A stretch of 64,000 bases of DNA from Symsagittifera roscoffensis (taxonomy: Eukaryota > Xenacoelomorpha > Acoela > Convolutidae): contig NC_087064.1 in assembly GCF_963678635.1 (NCBI RefSeq), positions 24,046,539-24,110,538 of the forward strand, in the 5' to 3' direction. Below the pieces are notes generated by a model. That model was given only the letters and a program-made list of their open reading frames with translations, did no database searches and was not told the DNA's origin. Position numbers and translations under genes: made by a program. Positions within the stretch are counted from its first letter, which is position 1; the number at the start of each line of letters is the position of its first letter. Shown here piece after piece: positions 10,701 to 19,135 of this stretch.

Positions 10701-11275
10701 GCGACCACCTGATCAATACGTGGATAGCAAGACATGGTTGTCCGATGAAGTTTCAATCGGATAATGGAACAGCTTTCGTAGGAGAGCTTACGAAAGAGCT
10801 TATGAGACGCTCACAGGTCGCTCAGGCTCACTCCACGACATACCACCCTCAGACGAATGGCTTAGTGGAAAGACAGAACAGGACGTTAGTGTCGATGCTG
10901 AGAGTATATTGTTCCAGGTACATGACCGATTGGGACAGATACCTTCCACAGGTGATGGGAGCATATAATAGCACGCAACACTCCACCACTGGAGTCAGTC
11001 CACACATGATGCTAACTGGACACGAAAAGTCTTTACCCTTAACCTTCTTCTACCCAGAATATGAGGGAAAGAAAACGTCCCCACAGGTCTACGTGAGGGA
11101 TGTGATCAGACGCCAACAGGAGCTGAACGATTTGTGTAGACGAAACACTCAGCAGGCACAGGCAAGGCAGAGGAAAAAATTCGACAAGAAAGCAGCTGGT
11201 GCAAAGGCTTACTCGGTGGGAGACTACGTATGGGTATTCCAGAACGTTATACCACCGAAAGGGAAAAAAACCTAA
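7730..11275 (+). CDS. pol: Pol: reverse transcriptase, RNase H, integrase
   Basis: 1181 residues. RT has the YVDDV active site at 114-118. RNase H begins near LDTDAS (about 261-266). The integrase zinc module has His886/His891 and Cys921/Cys924, and the catalytic triad is Asp952, Asp1011, Glu1047 (D,D-35-E). Between RNase H and integrase lies an unusually long spacer (about 400-870), acidic and Ser-rich, with three LSGE-like repeats. Its ATG is incidental, since RT begins upstream in the same frame beyond the TGA. The ORF stops after an A7 run (about 11264-11270). The integrase C-terminal GPF module continues in another frame. Confidence 0.92.
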   Translation: MAKKKGGQLRFCCDFRYLNAVTIKDAYPIPRINESLSKLGDAKFFTTFDLGSAFWQVPLRKKDREKTGFACELGLYQWKRMPFGLCNATATFQRLMAQALTGVTKKYGNLVMCYVDDVVIATPTLEDHIDRLDEVFGCMKRAGLKCKPSKCEILRDSIEYLGRMVDRHGVRPDPEAVEAVLTWKAPRTDTQLLSFLGFANYYREFIKGYADKVYPMQKLMRNEGKKFEWNDEAQVAFENIKRELCEAPVLGMPTEKGMYVLDTDASVVAISGVLHQEQEWNGRTVLRPIAYGSKVLSDTEMEYGAPKAEMFAVVTFVEKYRAYLGSAPFKLRVDNRALSWLKTYSMDQNYIGRWIVRLDGYHMIIEHRMRDKHQNADSLSKKTEFYERLEQKQANQAEIKEGFSFLDKETYEALPLTRWLDKSGHPIPGHPELPVEKAAEIKILSKEDPVPLDLLLRSNLVQQELSRMNINSLSLLDKTVQVTPQVMRMLGGLLEREVTRDDPEWTAAVASLTVSEKVKIMPSRRQHEENERDCRTIVQQLVSSIPQEILTSTSYGQKEQGSSKRKKTVTFVDQDKEGKKVEQNRLQDCFSGETNDEKNQRSQDQHPGQENLSGESEIDEKVPDEKQDLENKVLSGEFRWMRRRHRHDLEESAVSSTTSSTDDDSRNSGMDTYSDRNSSTESELSELAIHTLLVETRARDLDREVYQDPDSDRYLIPSERVFDNAADDLETIAVSKRSISLLPQKEVVRTDLQPFEQETQPLAKIWCVKMEEDTHQPNELNSQMRVMKTYLKARYRLSDLLRAQRNNRMTSNLKRWIENGSPDKGDLEEDSYRILRQYFMQKEGRLYLNKDGIVACKRREEDRVLYKYNAIVLPQLYQTELLFRSHDQMGHQGIDKVYQRILKRFEWPGMKKTCEKWVTACLSCQQVKDPRKLRFPLQSIESSEFNEVVQIDHQKICMTDTGYNQVLVMIDHFTKYAEAVPCITASAEETCDHLINTWIARHGCPMKFQSDNGTAFVGELTKELMRRSQVAQAHSTTYHPQTNGLVERQNRTLVSMLRVYCSRYMTDWDRYLPQVMGAYNSTQHSTTGVSPHMMLTGHEKSLPLTFFYPEYEGKKTSPQVYVRDVIRRQQELNDLCRRNTQQAQARQRKKFDKKAAGAKAYSVGDYVWVFQNVIPPKGKKT

Positions 11276-12735
11276 AAAAATGGAGGGGACCCTTCATGAT
11301 TACAGAGGTGCATCAGGAGGGACGCTTTTATAGACTGAGTACTGGCCGAGCCGCACACTACGAGAATATAAAGCCACACAATCCATCGACAGAAGACTGG
11401 TGTATACCTGCAGACATGGAAGAAGGGGATTATCTGATGATGGATCCTGCTTGTGAGGTCAATGAAAAGGGCACCAGGGAGAAGAACGATGGAAACGAAG
11501 TCGTAGAGGAAGGTACGGATACACCGCTGGACCTGGATCCAAACGAACAGATCGAAGCGGACGATGAAACCTTACACTACGCAGAGGAAGATTGGCAGGA
11601 TCCCGAACAGATAGAGGTTCCCAAAAACTTGGAACCGGATCTTCCGTTCACCATACAGACTCGTCAGAAGGACGGGATGAGACCAAGAAAGAAATACAAT
11701 CCTTACGGTGACGACTTTGTAGTGGATAGGATAGATCTAAAGAAGATAGTGGAGGAAGTAATGGGTCTAGAGGAAATAACTGTGTCACAAGACATTGACA
11801 TAGTCGATGATCACGACGACGAGTGGGTTGACGACTGGTCGAAACCCGAGGTAGAATTCGACGCCGAGCAACAGCAGTCATATGAACAAGACTTGACGAA
11901 CCTGCGTGTCTTAGAGTGGCTGAATGAAACGACCTCGGATCCAGAGGAGACCAGCGTCACGATTCAAGACGTAGATCGTGAAAGCATGAAATACTTCAAG
12001 ACCGAACGAGATGATCCTTCCTGGGCTGCCCATGAAGGACGACTACTCATTCCAGTTTCTAACCTCGACTTGATACCCGCTATGCGATCGACGGGGACGT
12101 CGATGGATATTTTTGTCCGGGGAGTGGGGGTAGGACTTACCCACACTGAAAACTTGATAATAAAAAAATTGAGAATAGCGAGAGAAACAGGAGACTTAGA
12201 AGCAGAGACAGGCGACGAACCTAAGAAACCTGACATAGGCAGGGTAGTTGAGTCATATTTTAACTTACCAAATGAATATTCAAGTAACATAATACTAACA
12301 GACAGTGATTTCATACTCACAAACAGAACATGTGCGATAGCAATCACAGCAGACATGAGCTTTAGGACAGCGTTAGCGGCAGATTTTAAGAGAGAATACA
12401 AAAACGTGGAATTCCTTTGGAAGCAAAGACCAGGGATAGGGGGCGTAGCAGCCTTACCTCCGGCGGCGTCGCAGATACCGGGAAAATACTTGTGCTTCTT
12501 GGTAACGAGGGCGACGGAGAAGCAGCACGTGGACCCAGAGAACCTAGTCTTGTCTTTGACGAGGCTGAGGGACTTCCTTGTCGAAATAGACGTGAAGGAG
12601 CTCTCGCTTCCAGTGTACGATCCAAACAGAGGAAGACTGCATCTTCGGGAATTGTACGCGCTTGTACACGTGATATTCTCTGATACGAACATACAAGTAT
12701 ATCTACATAAGAAATATTACTTAAGTATAGGCTGA
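11230..12735 (+). CDS. Integrase C-terminal GPF module fused to a macro-domain-like protein
   Basis: 501 residues. After ~15 out-of-phase residues the frame encodes the WRGPF module that normally ends gypsy integrase (about 19-60). An acidic, unstructured stretch follows (60-330). The last ~140 residues (about 357-497) resemble TARG1/POA1-type macro domains in order and spacing: a TAD-x-x-F-x-x-A-L-A helix start (Asp375), a GGVAAL strand, a YLCFLVTR strand, a long helix, then a SLPVYD strand and a final VIFSDTNIQVYL segment. The Gly-rich ADP-ribose loops and the catalytic Asp of TARG1 appear replaced. A degraded or repurposed fold is therefore more likely than an active hydrolase. The assignment is by eye. 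Confidence 0.65.
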   Translation: MGIPERYTTEREKNLKKWRGPFMITEVHQEGRFYRLSTGRAAHYENIKPHNPSTEDWCIPADMEEGDYLMMDPACEVNEKGTREKNDGNEVVEEGTDTPLDLDPNEQIEADDETLHYAEEDWQDPEQIEVPKNLEPDLPFTIQTRQKDGMRPRKKYNPYGDDFVVDRIDLKKIVEEVMGLEEITVSQDIDIVDDHDDEWVDDWSKPEVEFDAEQQQSYEQDLTNLRVLEWLNETTSDPEETSVTIQDVDRESMKYFKTERDDPSWAAHEGRLLIPVSNLDLIPAMRSTGTSMDIFVRGVGVGLTHTENLIIKKLRIARETGDLEAETGDEPKKPDIGRVVESYFNLPNEYSSNIILTDSDFILTNRTCAIAITADMSFRTALAADFKREYKNVEFLWKQRPGIGGVAALPPAASQIPGKYLCFLVTRATEKQHVDPENLVLSLTRLRDFLVEIDVKELSLPVYDPNRGRLHLRELYALVHVIFSDTNIQVYLHKKYYLSIG

Positions 12736-13133
12736 GTGACGTGCGAGAGAGTGTTAGGCCAAAGACTAAGTTGTATGTAAAATGTGATATGTGTGTTATG
12801 TTAGGTTATGTTATGTGTTAGGTTATTAAGATCATGGGTAAGTAGGGGTTAGTGACCATGAACAACTAAATGACGATCTTGGGAATAGATCCAAAGTTTG
12901 GACTGTCCAATCTTAGGTCGAATTCCAAAGTTTTAGAAACCAATTGATTTTAATAAATTTTAGTATAAATATCTTTTTATCTGAACTGTTTTTAAGCAAA
13001 TTTTAACGATATATGTTAGGGTGAAACAGACAAGTGTGATATTTGTGACTTCTTTTCTAGATCCTGATTGATCATTTAATAGCTCACTTGAGTCAAATAT
13101 CGAATCGATTCAAATCAAACCTGAAAGAATAGA
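12736..13133 (+). other. Inter-ORF region with a probable splice acceptor
   Basis: A non-coding gap between pol and the extra ORF module. It contains TTATGTTAGG-type short repeats (about 12798-12830). A pyrimidine-rich acceptor, CTTCTTTTCTAG, ends near 13060, about 75 bases before the next ATG. The same GTGACTT...TAGATC...ATTGATCAT arrangement lies ahead of the homologous pseudogene at 40976. Confidence 0.55.
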
Positions 13134-14759
13134 ATGGACAACTTCAACTTGGATGAATTGATGGACCTGGCAGAGGCATATGTAGGACCGATGATAGATG
13201 CGATCTATCGTCGGCTGATCGATCGAGACTTCGCTCTGGAGGACCCAGAGGTAGTCAAGTTGTTGACCGCCCTGATCAACATCTTGGGGCACGACAACCG
13301 TGGGGACCGCCCCACGGAAGTCCTGTTGATGGCAGCATATGGAGAAAGAGGAGTACTAGACCGCCCGAACATGAGAGTGATGAGGTGGAGAAACGGGGCT
13401 CTCTCAGGGAGTGACTTGGCGAATGAGCCTGGATTGGGAAGTTCTAGGACTTACCAACCAGGTGAGATGCCAATGCCCTCCAAGCCCAAACCTGGGCTGA
13501 CGAGAATGCATCGGGAGATGAACAGCGAGGCGACCTCGTCTGGTTCACCACTGAGAGCAGCTGTGCCACCAAAAAGGGCGAAAGTAGCACAGAAGGTTCA
13601 GACGAACCAAACCATGCAAGATCTGGATGAGATGAACGATGAGCTGAAAAGTACAAAGAAGGAGCTGGACGAGATGACCAGAAGCATGCTCCAGATGGAG
13701 GAAGATCGGGACATGTGGAGAAAGTTGTTTGAAGACTGCAACAAAAAGCAGGGTCAAGAGATTGAGCGCCTAAGGCAGGAATACAAAGAGCAATCGGAGC
13801 AGATGGCGTTGACAACGGCCGTGGAGAAAGTGATACCTGCAAGGGATATTCCTCGTGGGCAGTCCCCGATGGAGCTCTTGACGCCTAGAGAAATGAGTCA
13901 AACAACGGAGACACGACCTCCAGTAGAGACAAATCGAGTAACAATCCCGGATCCTAGTGACACCTTGGGTAACCCCGTCGTAGAACAGACAGTGAGGAAA
14001 CTGATAGAGACAGCGGGACGACTGGTCGCTAACAAGAATGCGCCAGGTTCCGGGGTGACTGCACCCTATAGAACGATTGACGATACGGGCAGAGTACAAC
14101 TCTCCCAGACCGTGATCAGACAAGGGATAAGTAACGTGACACCACTCATGGGGAGCTCGAGAATCCCAGAGAGGAAAGTACGAAAGATGCCAGCGAAGAA
14201 AGTGTCTCGCATAATAGACGTGCATAAGAATAATCAATTGAAATATAATTTCACGGGAGTTCCGGAGACAGATCCGAGGGCCTGCTTCAATCGAGCTACC
14301 TGGAGCCCAGCTGTGAACCTGCAGCAACCACCACTCGGGACATCTCATCTGATACTGGGAGACAGCTTGGTCAGAGTGCTGTCAAATTTGAGGACCTCGT
14401 GGGTCACCACGGTGATGGCCTTTGGAGGAGCGACGATAGCCCAATTATATCGGATGGTGGAACTGATGAATCCAGGGAGGATTCCCAATGTGATGATCTT
14501 AGTTGGGACGAATGACATCTCCAGAGGTTCAGACGAGCAGGGAAGCACTATGGGAGTCAATGATGGTGTGTTTGTTTACTACCCTCTGGCAGAAATTCAA
14601 TTGCGCGGTACTGACCGTTTGCACTGTGCCAATGAATACGAGAAGCCTGACAGCCTCAGGAAGAAGGCACAACGAGGGAGTCGTAAGATGGAACAACATC
14701 TTGAGGAATCTAGCAAGTCGAAATGCCGGAAAAATGATCCTCATGGACATCGAACATGA
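13134..14759 (+). CDS. Coiled-coil protein with SGNH/GDSL hydrolase N-terminal blocks
   Basis: 541 residues, ATG start. The N-terminal ~90 residues form a compact helical domain containing RGDRPTE, shared with the pseudogene at 40976. A coiled coil spans about 160-230. At 405-465 the SGNH blocks appear: LGDSL (nucleophile Ser411), a GGATIAQ block, and GTND (Asn460). The rest of the hydrolase is encoded in the +1 frame of the next ORF. The shift lies at a GGG run near 14550, and the ~65 residues after it here are out of phase. SGNH enzymes are esterases or lipases. Similar domains occur in ORF1 of some CR1-type LINEs. Substrate unknown. Confidence 0.75.
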   Translation: MDNFNLDELMDLAEAYVGPMIDAIYRRLIDRDFALEDPEVVKLLTALINILGHDNRGDRPTEVLLMAAYGERGVLDRPNMRVMRWRNGALSGSDLANEPGLGSSRTYQPGEMPMPSKPKPGLTRMHREMNSEATSSGSPLRAAVPPKRAKVAQKVQTNQTMQDLDEMNDELKSTKKELDEMTRSMLQMEEDRDMWRKLFEDCNKKQGQEIERLRQEYKEQSEQMALTTAVEKVIPARDIPRGQSPMELLTPREMSQTTETRPPVETNRVTIPDPSDTLGNPVVEQTVRKLIETAGRLVANKNAPGSGVTAPYRTIDDTGRVQLSQTVIRQGISNVTPLMGSSRIPERKVRKMPAKKVSRIIDVHKNNQLKYNFTGVPETDPRACFNRATWSPAVNLQQPPLGTSHLILGDSLVRVLSNLRTSWVTTVMAFGGATIAQLYRMVELMNPGRIPNVMILVGTNDISRGSDEQGSTMGVNDGVFVYYPLAEIQLRGTDRLHCANEYEKPDSLRKKAQRGSRKMEQHLEESSKSKCRKNDPHGHRT

Positions 14760-17433
14760 GTTGAGAGCCATGGATCAGGCCAGACTGACCACGGATGGCA
14801 TCCACTTCGACAGTATTGAAGGACAAGCTTGGTTGAATCGAGTCTTCCAAGAGCGGTTGGATGAGCTGGAAGCAGAACTCTTTGACACAGGAGTGCTGAA
14901 GGAAGAAGGAACAGTGAGTGACGCGGTGATTACCACCTTTGTGCCTCCTAGCTTGGAAACACGAACTAACTACAGGCAACAAAGCTCCAGCGAACCAGGT
15001 CGAAGAACAGACGTACAGGATCGATTGGGAGAAGCACCGATGAGGAGGACTATTCATCCTAGGAGAAGAATAGGATCTGTCAACCCAATCGAAGAAACGG
15101 CAGGCACATCTAGATCGGACACTAGATCGAAGACGACGAGTACTAGTCGAGAGGAGAGACCGAGCAGAGGCTCATTGATGTGGTCGAGATCCATACCGTC
15201 TCCCTGGCATGTATACAAAGACGAACTAATGAAGCTGGATCTTCAGAGAGTAAGCTTCATCGAAGATGCAAGGAGGATACTGAATGGAGCGATGTTATCC
15301 GTCAGCAGATTGTACTCGATAACCGGCGTAGACTGGTTGATAGCCGCTAGCATAAATTTCTGCTCCACGACGGCCTTGAGATTTGCTGACTTGGAGGGAC
15401 TGCCCTCTAACAACACGATGGGACCAGTGAATGCGATCCCGTTGCAAGATGTGAGGTTGAACCATAATGAGGGGAATCGTGAAGAGAGACCAGGAAGATT
15501 CCTGACGACGAGAGCGCCGATTGGACAACACGTGAAGATATTGAAGCAGCTGACGACACCACCTGGTCATGTGAAGGAAAGAGTGTACCCAAAACTAGTG
15601 AACCAAGATGGTGATGCCCAGAGATATGGCGGATTGACAGCGATAAAGAAAGATGAAACCATCTTCGCCGCCTATGACAAAGCAGAGATGAGGAAGGCCA
15701 AAATTATGGTAGTAGCGAATTCAGAGTTCGTGTACACTTCCAAGTCTTTGTTTTGGCCGGACGTCACAATGTTGGCAGCGGTCGGCCTGGACCTACTGCA
15801 ATCAGTATCTTTGGCTATAGGGGTACAAAGGCAGACGGACATGAATCCAATTACAATTGTGTTTGCTGGCATTAATGACCATCTACACAGTAGAGGTTTT
15901 CTGAGCAGACTCAGAGATCCTACAACAGCAGAAAACGCAGTATGGCCAGCGATAAAAGACATCCTTGAGTCGATGGGTGAGGTGGTGGATGCAACGAAGG
16001 AGGGGTCATTCAATAAAGTGGCATTGAGAGTAGTATTCGCGTTGTCTCCGGGATATGCACATCTCCCGGATGGACTGAAATTCGTGTATGCAATTGTGGC
16101 CTTGCTCTCGGAAGGAAAATATGATGTGATCATATCAGCTCCGAATCGCCTGATAGAAATGGAGAATCTGAGGCCACTTAAGTCTGAACTGCCTGCAGTA
16201 TGGTCAGATATCTCAAATACGATGAGAGGATTCAAGGATCACGCGCTACACGTGTTAGTGTTGGACGAAGTGCTGGGGTTGGAACTGTCCAATTTCAGTC
16301 GACAACTCAAACTGAAACCGGGAATAGACGACGACCATCGAGTGATCGCGGCAATGTCCAACGACTTATGGTTCCGGGCAATGGAAGTGGCAGGTGAAGA
16401 CACAAGAAGGAAGAATTCACTGGAGACGAGAGCTCATCTGGAGGCGATGATTCTGAGAACCAAACCGGAAGCCAACCAGTGGCTACACCTGAACCCTAGA
16501 GTAGCGGCATTGGGTGCAGATGCTTTTGAGCAAGGCCCCGTGATGATCACGAAGATGCATGCCTACTTGTTGAAGGAGGTGAACCTGGCGGAAAATGCCG
16601 GAGAAAAGACCGCTGAGTTTGTGAACAGAATGTGTCAGAATACTCTGGAAACCTTCTGGACTCAGGAAATGAAAGGACAGGAGGGCTTTGAAAGGACAGA
16701 CAGCATGCTAGAAGGGTTGGGAGCCGGATGGACCGCGTCCTTCTTGGCAAAAGTCTATCCGAAAGTCTCGCACTATTTGATAAAGGATTTCCTTCAAGCA
16801 GTGGTAAGAGTATCGATAGTGGAATTAATAGCCTTATTCGTGACATTCGGAGCGGAGAGTTTCATGAAAGGACCGGCGATGCTGCTCACCGATGGAATTC
16901 AGAACCTGCGGCTAGATGGACTTCTGACATTGATCGCAATTACCCACGGAAACTTGGGAGGACTAATGGAACTGGCACGTTGTCCAGAGCAGATGAAAGA
17001 GAGAGTGAGGAACTTAGATATGAAGAAATCCACGGACTCGTGGAACAAGATAAGAGACCTGAGACACACTCTTATCCAGTATCTCTTACAACAAAATCGC
17101 TTTGGAACGGGAGAAGACGAGACGATTGAAAGAGAGGAAGATGTTAGACGACATGTTGGAGGCATGCCACTGTTAACTGATCTGAGCTTGGCTATGACAA
17201 CCGATCCCTTGGCGCTGATCAGAGGAGTCACGGAGTTCGTGACAGTGATCTATGGACCAGCAGTCACGTTTGCGTTCCCTGACGTTAAAGTGGAAGCATA
17301 TAGGAGGTCGGTGCTGCACCTGAACCTCATATCGGCAGTGGACGGCAGTACACTGAACTGGTGTGAGCAGCACACATTGCGGGAGCTCATGAGTGAAGAT
17401 CTGTTATTTGCAAAAAATCGGAGCCAGAGATGA
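14503..17433 (+). CDS. SGNH hydrolase C-terminal half, second SGNH-like domain and unknown region
   Basis: 976 residues; the nominal start is TTG, and the frame is really a continuation of the upstream ORF. Residues ~15-120 complete the first SGNH domain: a VCTVP strand, a helix with WNNILRNLA, then DGIH (Asp98, His101). After a basic linker, residues ~395-640 repeat the layout: VANS (Ser407), GIND (Asn458) and DDDH (Asp609, His612). The Ser-to-Asn spacing is nearly the same as in the first domain. The remaining ~350 residues are helical and unrecognised. The stop overlaps the next ATG (ATGA at 17430-17433). Confidence 0.65.
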   Translation: MGRMTSPEVQTSREALWESMMVCLFTTLWQKFNCAVLTVCTVPMNTRSLTASGRRHNEGVVRWNNILRNLASRNAGKMILMDIEHELRAMDQARLTTDGIHFDSIEGQAWLNRVFQERLDELEAELFDTGVLKEEGTVSDAVITTFVPPSLETRTNYRQQSSSEPGRRTDVQDRLGEAPMRRTIHPRRRIGSVNPIEETAGTSRSDTRSKTTSTSREERPSRGSLMWSRSIPSPWHVYKDELMKLDLQRVSFIEDARRILNGAMLSVSRLYSITGVDWLIAASINFCSTTALRFADLEGLPSNNTMGPVNAIPLQDVRLNHNEGNREERPGRFLTTRAPIGQHVKILKQLTTPPGHVKERVYPKLVNQDGDAQRYGGLTAIKKDETIFAAYDKAEMRKAKIMVVANSEFVYTSKSLFWPDVTMLAAVGLDLLQSVSLAIGVQRQTDMNPITIVFAGINDHLHSRGFLSRLRDPTTAENAVWPAIKDILESMGEVVDATKEGSFNKVALRVVFALSPGYAHLPDGLKFVYAIVALLSEGKYDVIISAPNRLIEMENLRPLKSELPAVWSDISNTMRGFKDHALHVLVLDEVLGLELSNFSRQLKLKPGIDDDHRVIAAMSNDLWFRAMEVAGEDTRRKNSLETRAHLEAMILRTKPEANQWLHLNPRVAALGADAFEQGPVMITKMHAYLLKEVNLAENAGEKTAEFVNRMCQNTLETFWTQEMKGQEGFERTDSMLEGLGAGWTASFLAKVYPKVSHYLIKDFLQAVVRVSIVELIALFVTFGAESFMKGPAMLLTDGIQNLRLDGLLTLIAITHGNLGGLMELARCPEQMKERVRNLDMKKSTDSWNKIRDLRHTLIQYLLQQNRFGTGEDETIEREEDVRRHVGGMPLLTDLSLAMTTDPLALIRGVTEFVTVIYGPAVTFAFPDVKVEAYRRSVLHLNLISAVDGSTLNWCEQHTLRELMSEDLLFAKNRSQR

Positions 17434-17549
17434 CAGTCATCAATTTTGACGATCACTTCCGTGACCGCATGGGAGAAGTAGAAAGAGGACACATCGAGGT
17501 GTTTCCAAGGCTTTGGAATCTGAGACCCTATGATAAAAACGAATGGTGA
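17430..17549 (+). CDS. Small ORF overlapping by ATGA, probable head of the next protein
   Basis: 39 residues. The ATG overlaps the stop of the preceding ORF (ATGA), which suggests stop-coupled reinitiation. The residues (MTVINFDDHFRDR...) look like ordinary protein, and the frame ends at a TGA 19 bases into the following ORF. The +1 frame then continues with compatible character. It is probably the true N-terminus of the protein at 17530, separated by an indel. Confidence 0.5.
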   Translation: MTVINFDDHFRDRMGEVERGHIEVFPRLWNLRPYDKNEW

Positions 17550-19059
17550 AATAACCAGAGTGCCTCGTCTCACTGCAGCATATCACAAAGTGAGAGAAGA
17601 GACGAAGGACTGGGGCGATTACAAGAAGCTGCCGGAGGCAATCCCTGAATTCCCTCTGATAAGAAGGATGTTGCTCGGAGCAGTCTCCGTGGTACAGACT
17701 CCTAGATTGGGAGCATTCGAAGCCAATGAAAGGAGAGTAGGGAATTTCGTGGGAACGATGGATCCATACTTTGTACGGAGAAATGCCGCCGTGTTACAGT
17801 ACACACGATTCGCATACACGGGTCAAGCGACGAGAAGACGAATAAGCAACGCCGCAACTCCCAAGCCTGGAAGATTCGATGAGGAATGGAAGGGATTAGG
17901 CTTAGCTCCGATGAGGATGAGAGGCAGGACCGAATTGCCTGAAGCCTCATTAATCCTGACCAGTGTGAAAAAGGAGATGAAAGTGGGAGGAATATTGCAG
18001 ACGAGAACTTTTCTAGCACCCTTCGGCTGCGAAGAAATCAAAGTGGTCCATGGAGAAGAGGAAGATAAATCGGCCGGTACATTGCTCATACCGAGATTCC
18101 AGGAAGAAGCCGACAATGACGAACAAGGACCATTGAACTCGAACAAGGATAAGTCAGAAGGAGATGACGGACAGGGTGGAAGCCGTCAAACCGAAGAACC
18201 CATGCAACAAGATCAAGCTGGTGGGGAAGACGACAGGGCATCGACAGGAGGAACATCCAGCCTGGATTTCAATATCTTCAGTGATCTCGAGAATAATGCA
18301 GACACGTTGGAAACGACTGAGCCAGCGGATGAAGGCATCTCGACACTGGAGCCTCCGTCAGCCTTTATGGAAATGAAACGGAATTTGCCGGAGAGCAGCT
18401 CTCATGGCAATTCAAGCAATAACGACCAGAGAATCCTTATGGAATCACCTCGGAGGAGAAGAATAGAGGCCTCAGCCAGAGTACCTTTCTTGGGAACGCT
18501 GCCCGAAGAAGAATGGGAAGTACATCACCGAGACCACGAGAGTAGGACGGGATGCAAGCTGGACAGAGTGGCGTTTATGGAAGAAGTCTGGACCGTGGTT
18601 CAAAGCTATGGGACCCAGTCTATTCTAAAAACGGGTCTGAACCAACCCTTGATGAGAGAAGTGCTTGACAAGCTTGATGAGTGTGAGGGGAAACTGAGTG
18701 AGTTGTTGATCGACTCAGCCACTGATGAGAGTGAAGCGAATTCTCCAATCAAGATGACACCGCAGGACGATGAAGGAGAAGTGGTGTATCTGTCAAGAAC
18801 CAGGAGAGGGACGATGCGATCAAAAATGGTGATTGATAAAATCAATGCGATGAAAATGAAGTTAGGCAGCAGAGTGATGCCGAGGAGAGTTGGAAAGACG
18901 AAGGTGGATTCAGAAATATCGATGAAAACTGGTAAATCAGCGAAAAGGAAACGAGTTGAGGAGGTCATGGATTTGGGGCAAGGTGATTATCAATTGTCTG
19001 GCACAGATAGAATATTAACTGATATAGCGATGGTGCCACCCATTCTCATGGCGGGGTAA
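17530..19059 (+). CDS. Unknown accessory protein with acidic linker and basic NLS-like cluster
   Basis: 509 residues, not recognised. A folded-looking N-terminal part (about 1-180) is followed by an acidic, Ser/Gln-rich linker (about 190-300). A helical region lies around 330-400 and a Lys/Arg-rich tail contains AKRKRVEE (about 473-480), resembling a nuclear localisation signal. Two diverged copies at 31609-32677 and 44308-45388 read on past the point where this ORF stops. Comparison shows this copy lost one base near 19053, so the ancestral frame probably continued into the ORF at 19136. Confidence 0.65.
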   Translation: MIKTNGEITRVPRLTAAYHKVREETKDWGDYKKLPEAIPEFPLIRRMLLGAVSVVQTPRLGAFEANERRVGNFVGTMDPYFVRRNAAVLQYTRFAYTGQATRRRISNAATPKPGRFDEEWKGLGLAPMRMRGRTELPEASLILTSVKKEMKVGGILQTRTFLAPFGCEEIKVVHGEEEDKSAGTLLIPRFQEEADNDEQGPLNSNKDKSEGDDGQGGSRQTEEPMQQDQAGGEDDRASTGGTSSLDFNIFSDLENNADTLETTEPADEGISTLEPPSAFMEMKRNLPESSSHGNSSNNDQRILMESPRRRRIEASARVPFLGTLPEEEWEVHHRDHESRTGCKLDRVAFMEEVWTVVQSYGTQSILKTGLNQPLMREVLDKLDECEGKLSELLIDSATDESEANSPIKMTPQDDEGEVVYLSRTRRGTMRSKMVIDKINAMKMKLGSRVMPRRVGKTKVDSEISMKTGKSAKRKRVEEVMDLGQGDYQLSGTDRILTDIAMVPPILMAG

Positions 19060-19135
19060 AGTCAACCGGTTATAAATCCAAAAGGAGTGACCGCACTCTG
19101 ACTGGAGCAGCCTTAGAAATGGAAATACTCAGCCA

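Noticed and set aside
11262-11275. Canonical -1 frameshift heptamer
   Set aside because: The zero-frame codons are GGG AAA AAA ACC, so the A-run is not in X-XXY-YYZ phase.
11964-12692. 242-codon minus-strand frame opposite the macro-like domain
   Set aside because: A shadow of the plus-strand coding frame. Ser/Leu-rich with no family features.
15672-16235. 187-codon minus-strand frame
   Set aside because: Mirror of the second SGNH-like domain, which has family-like spacing on the plus strand.
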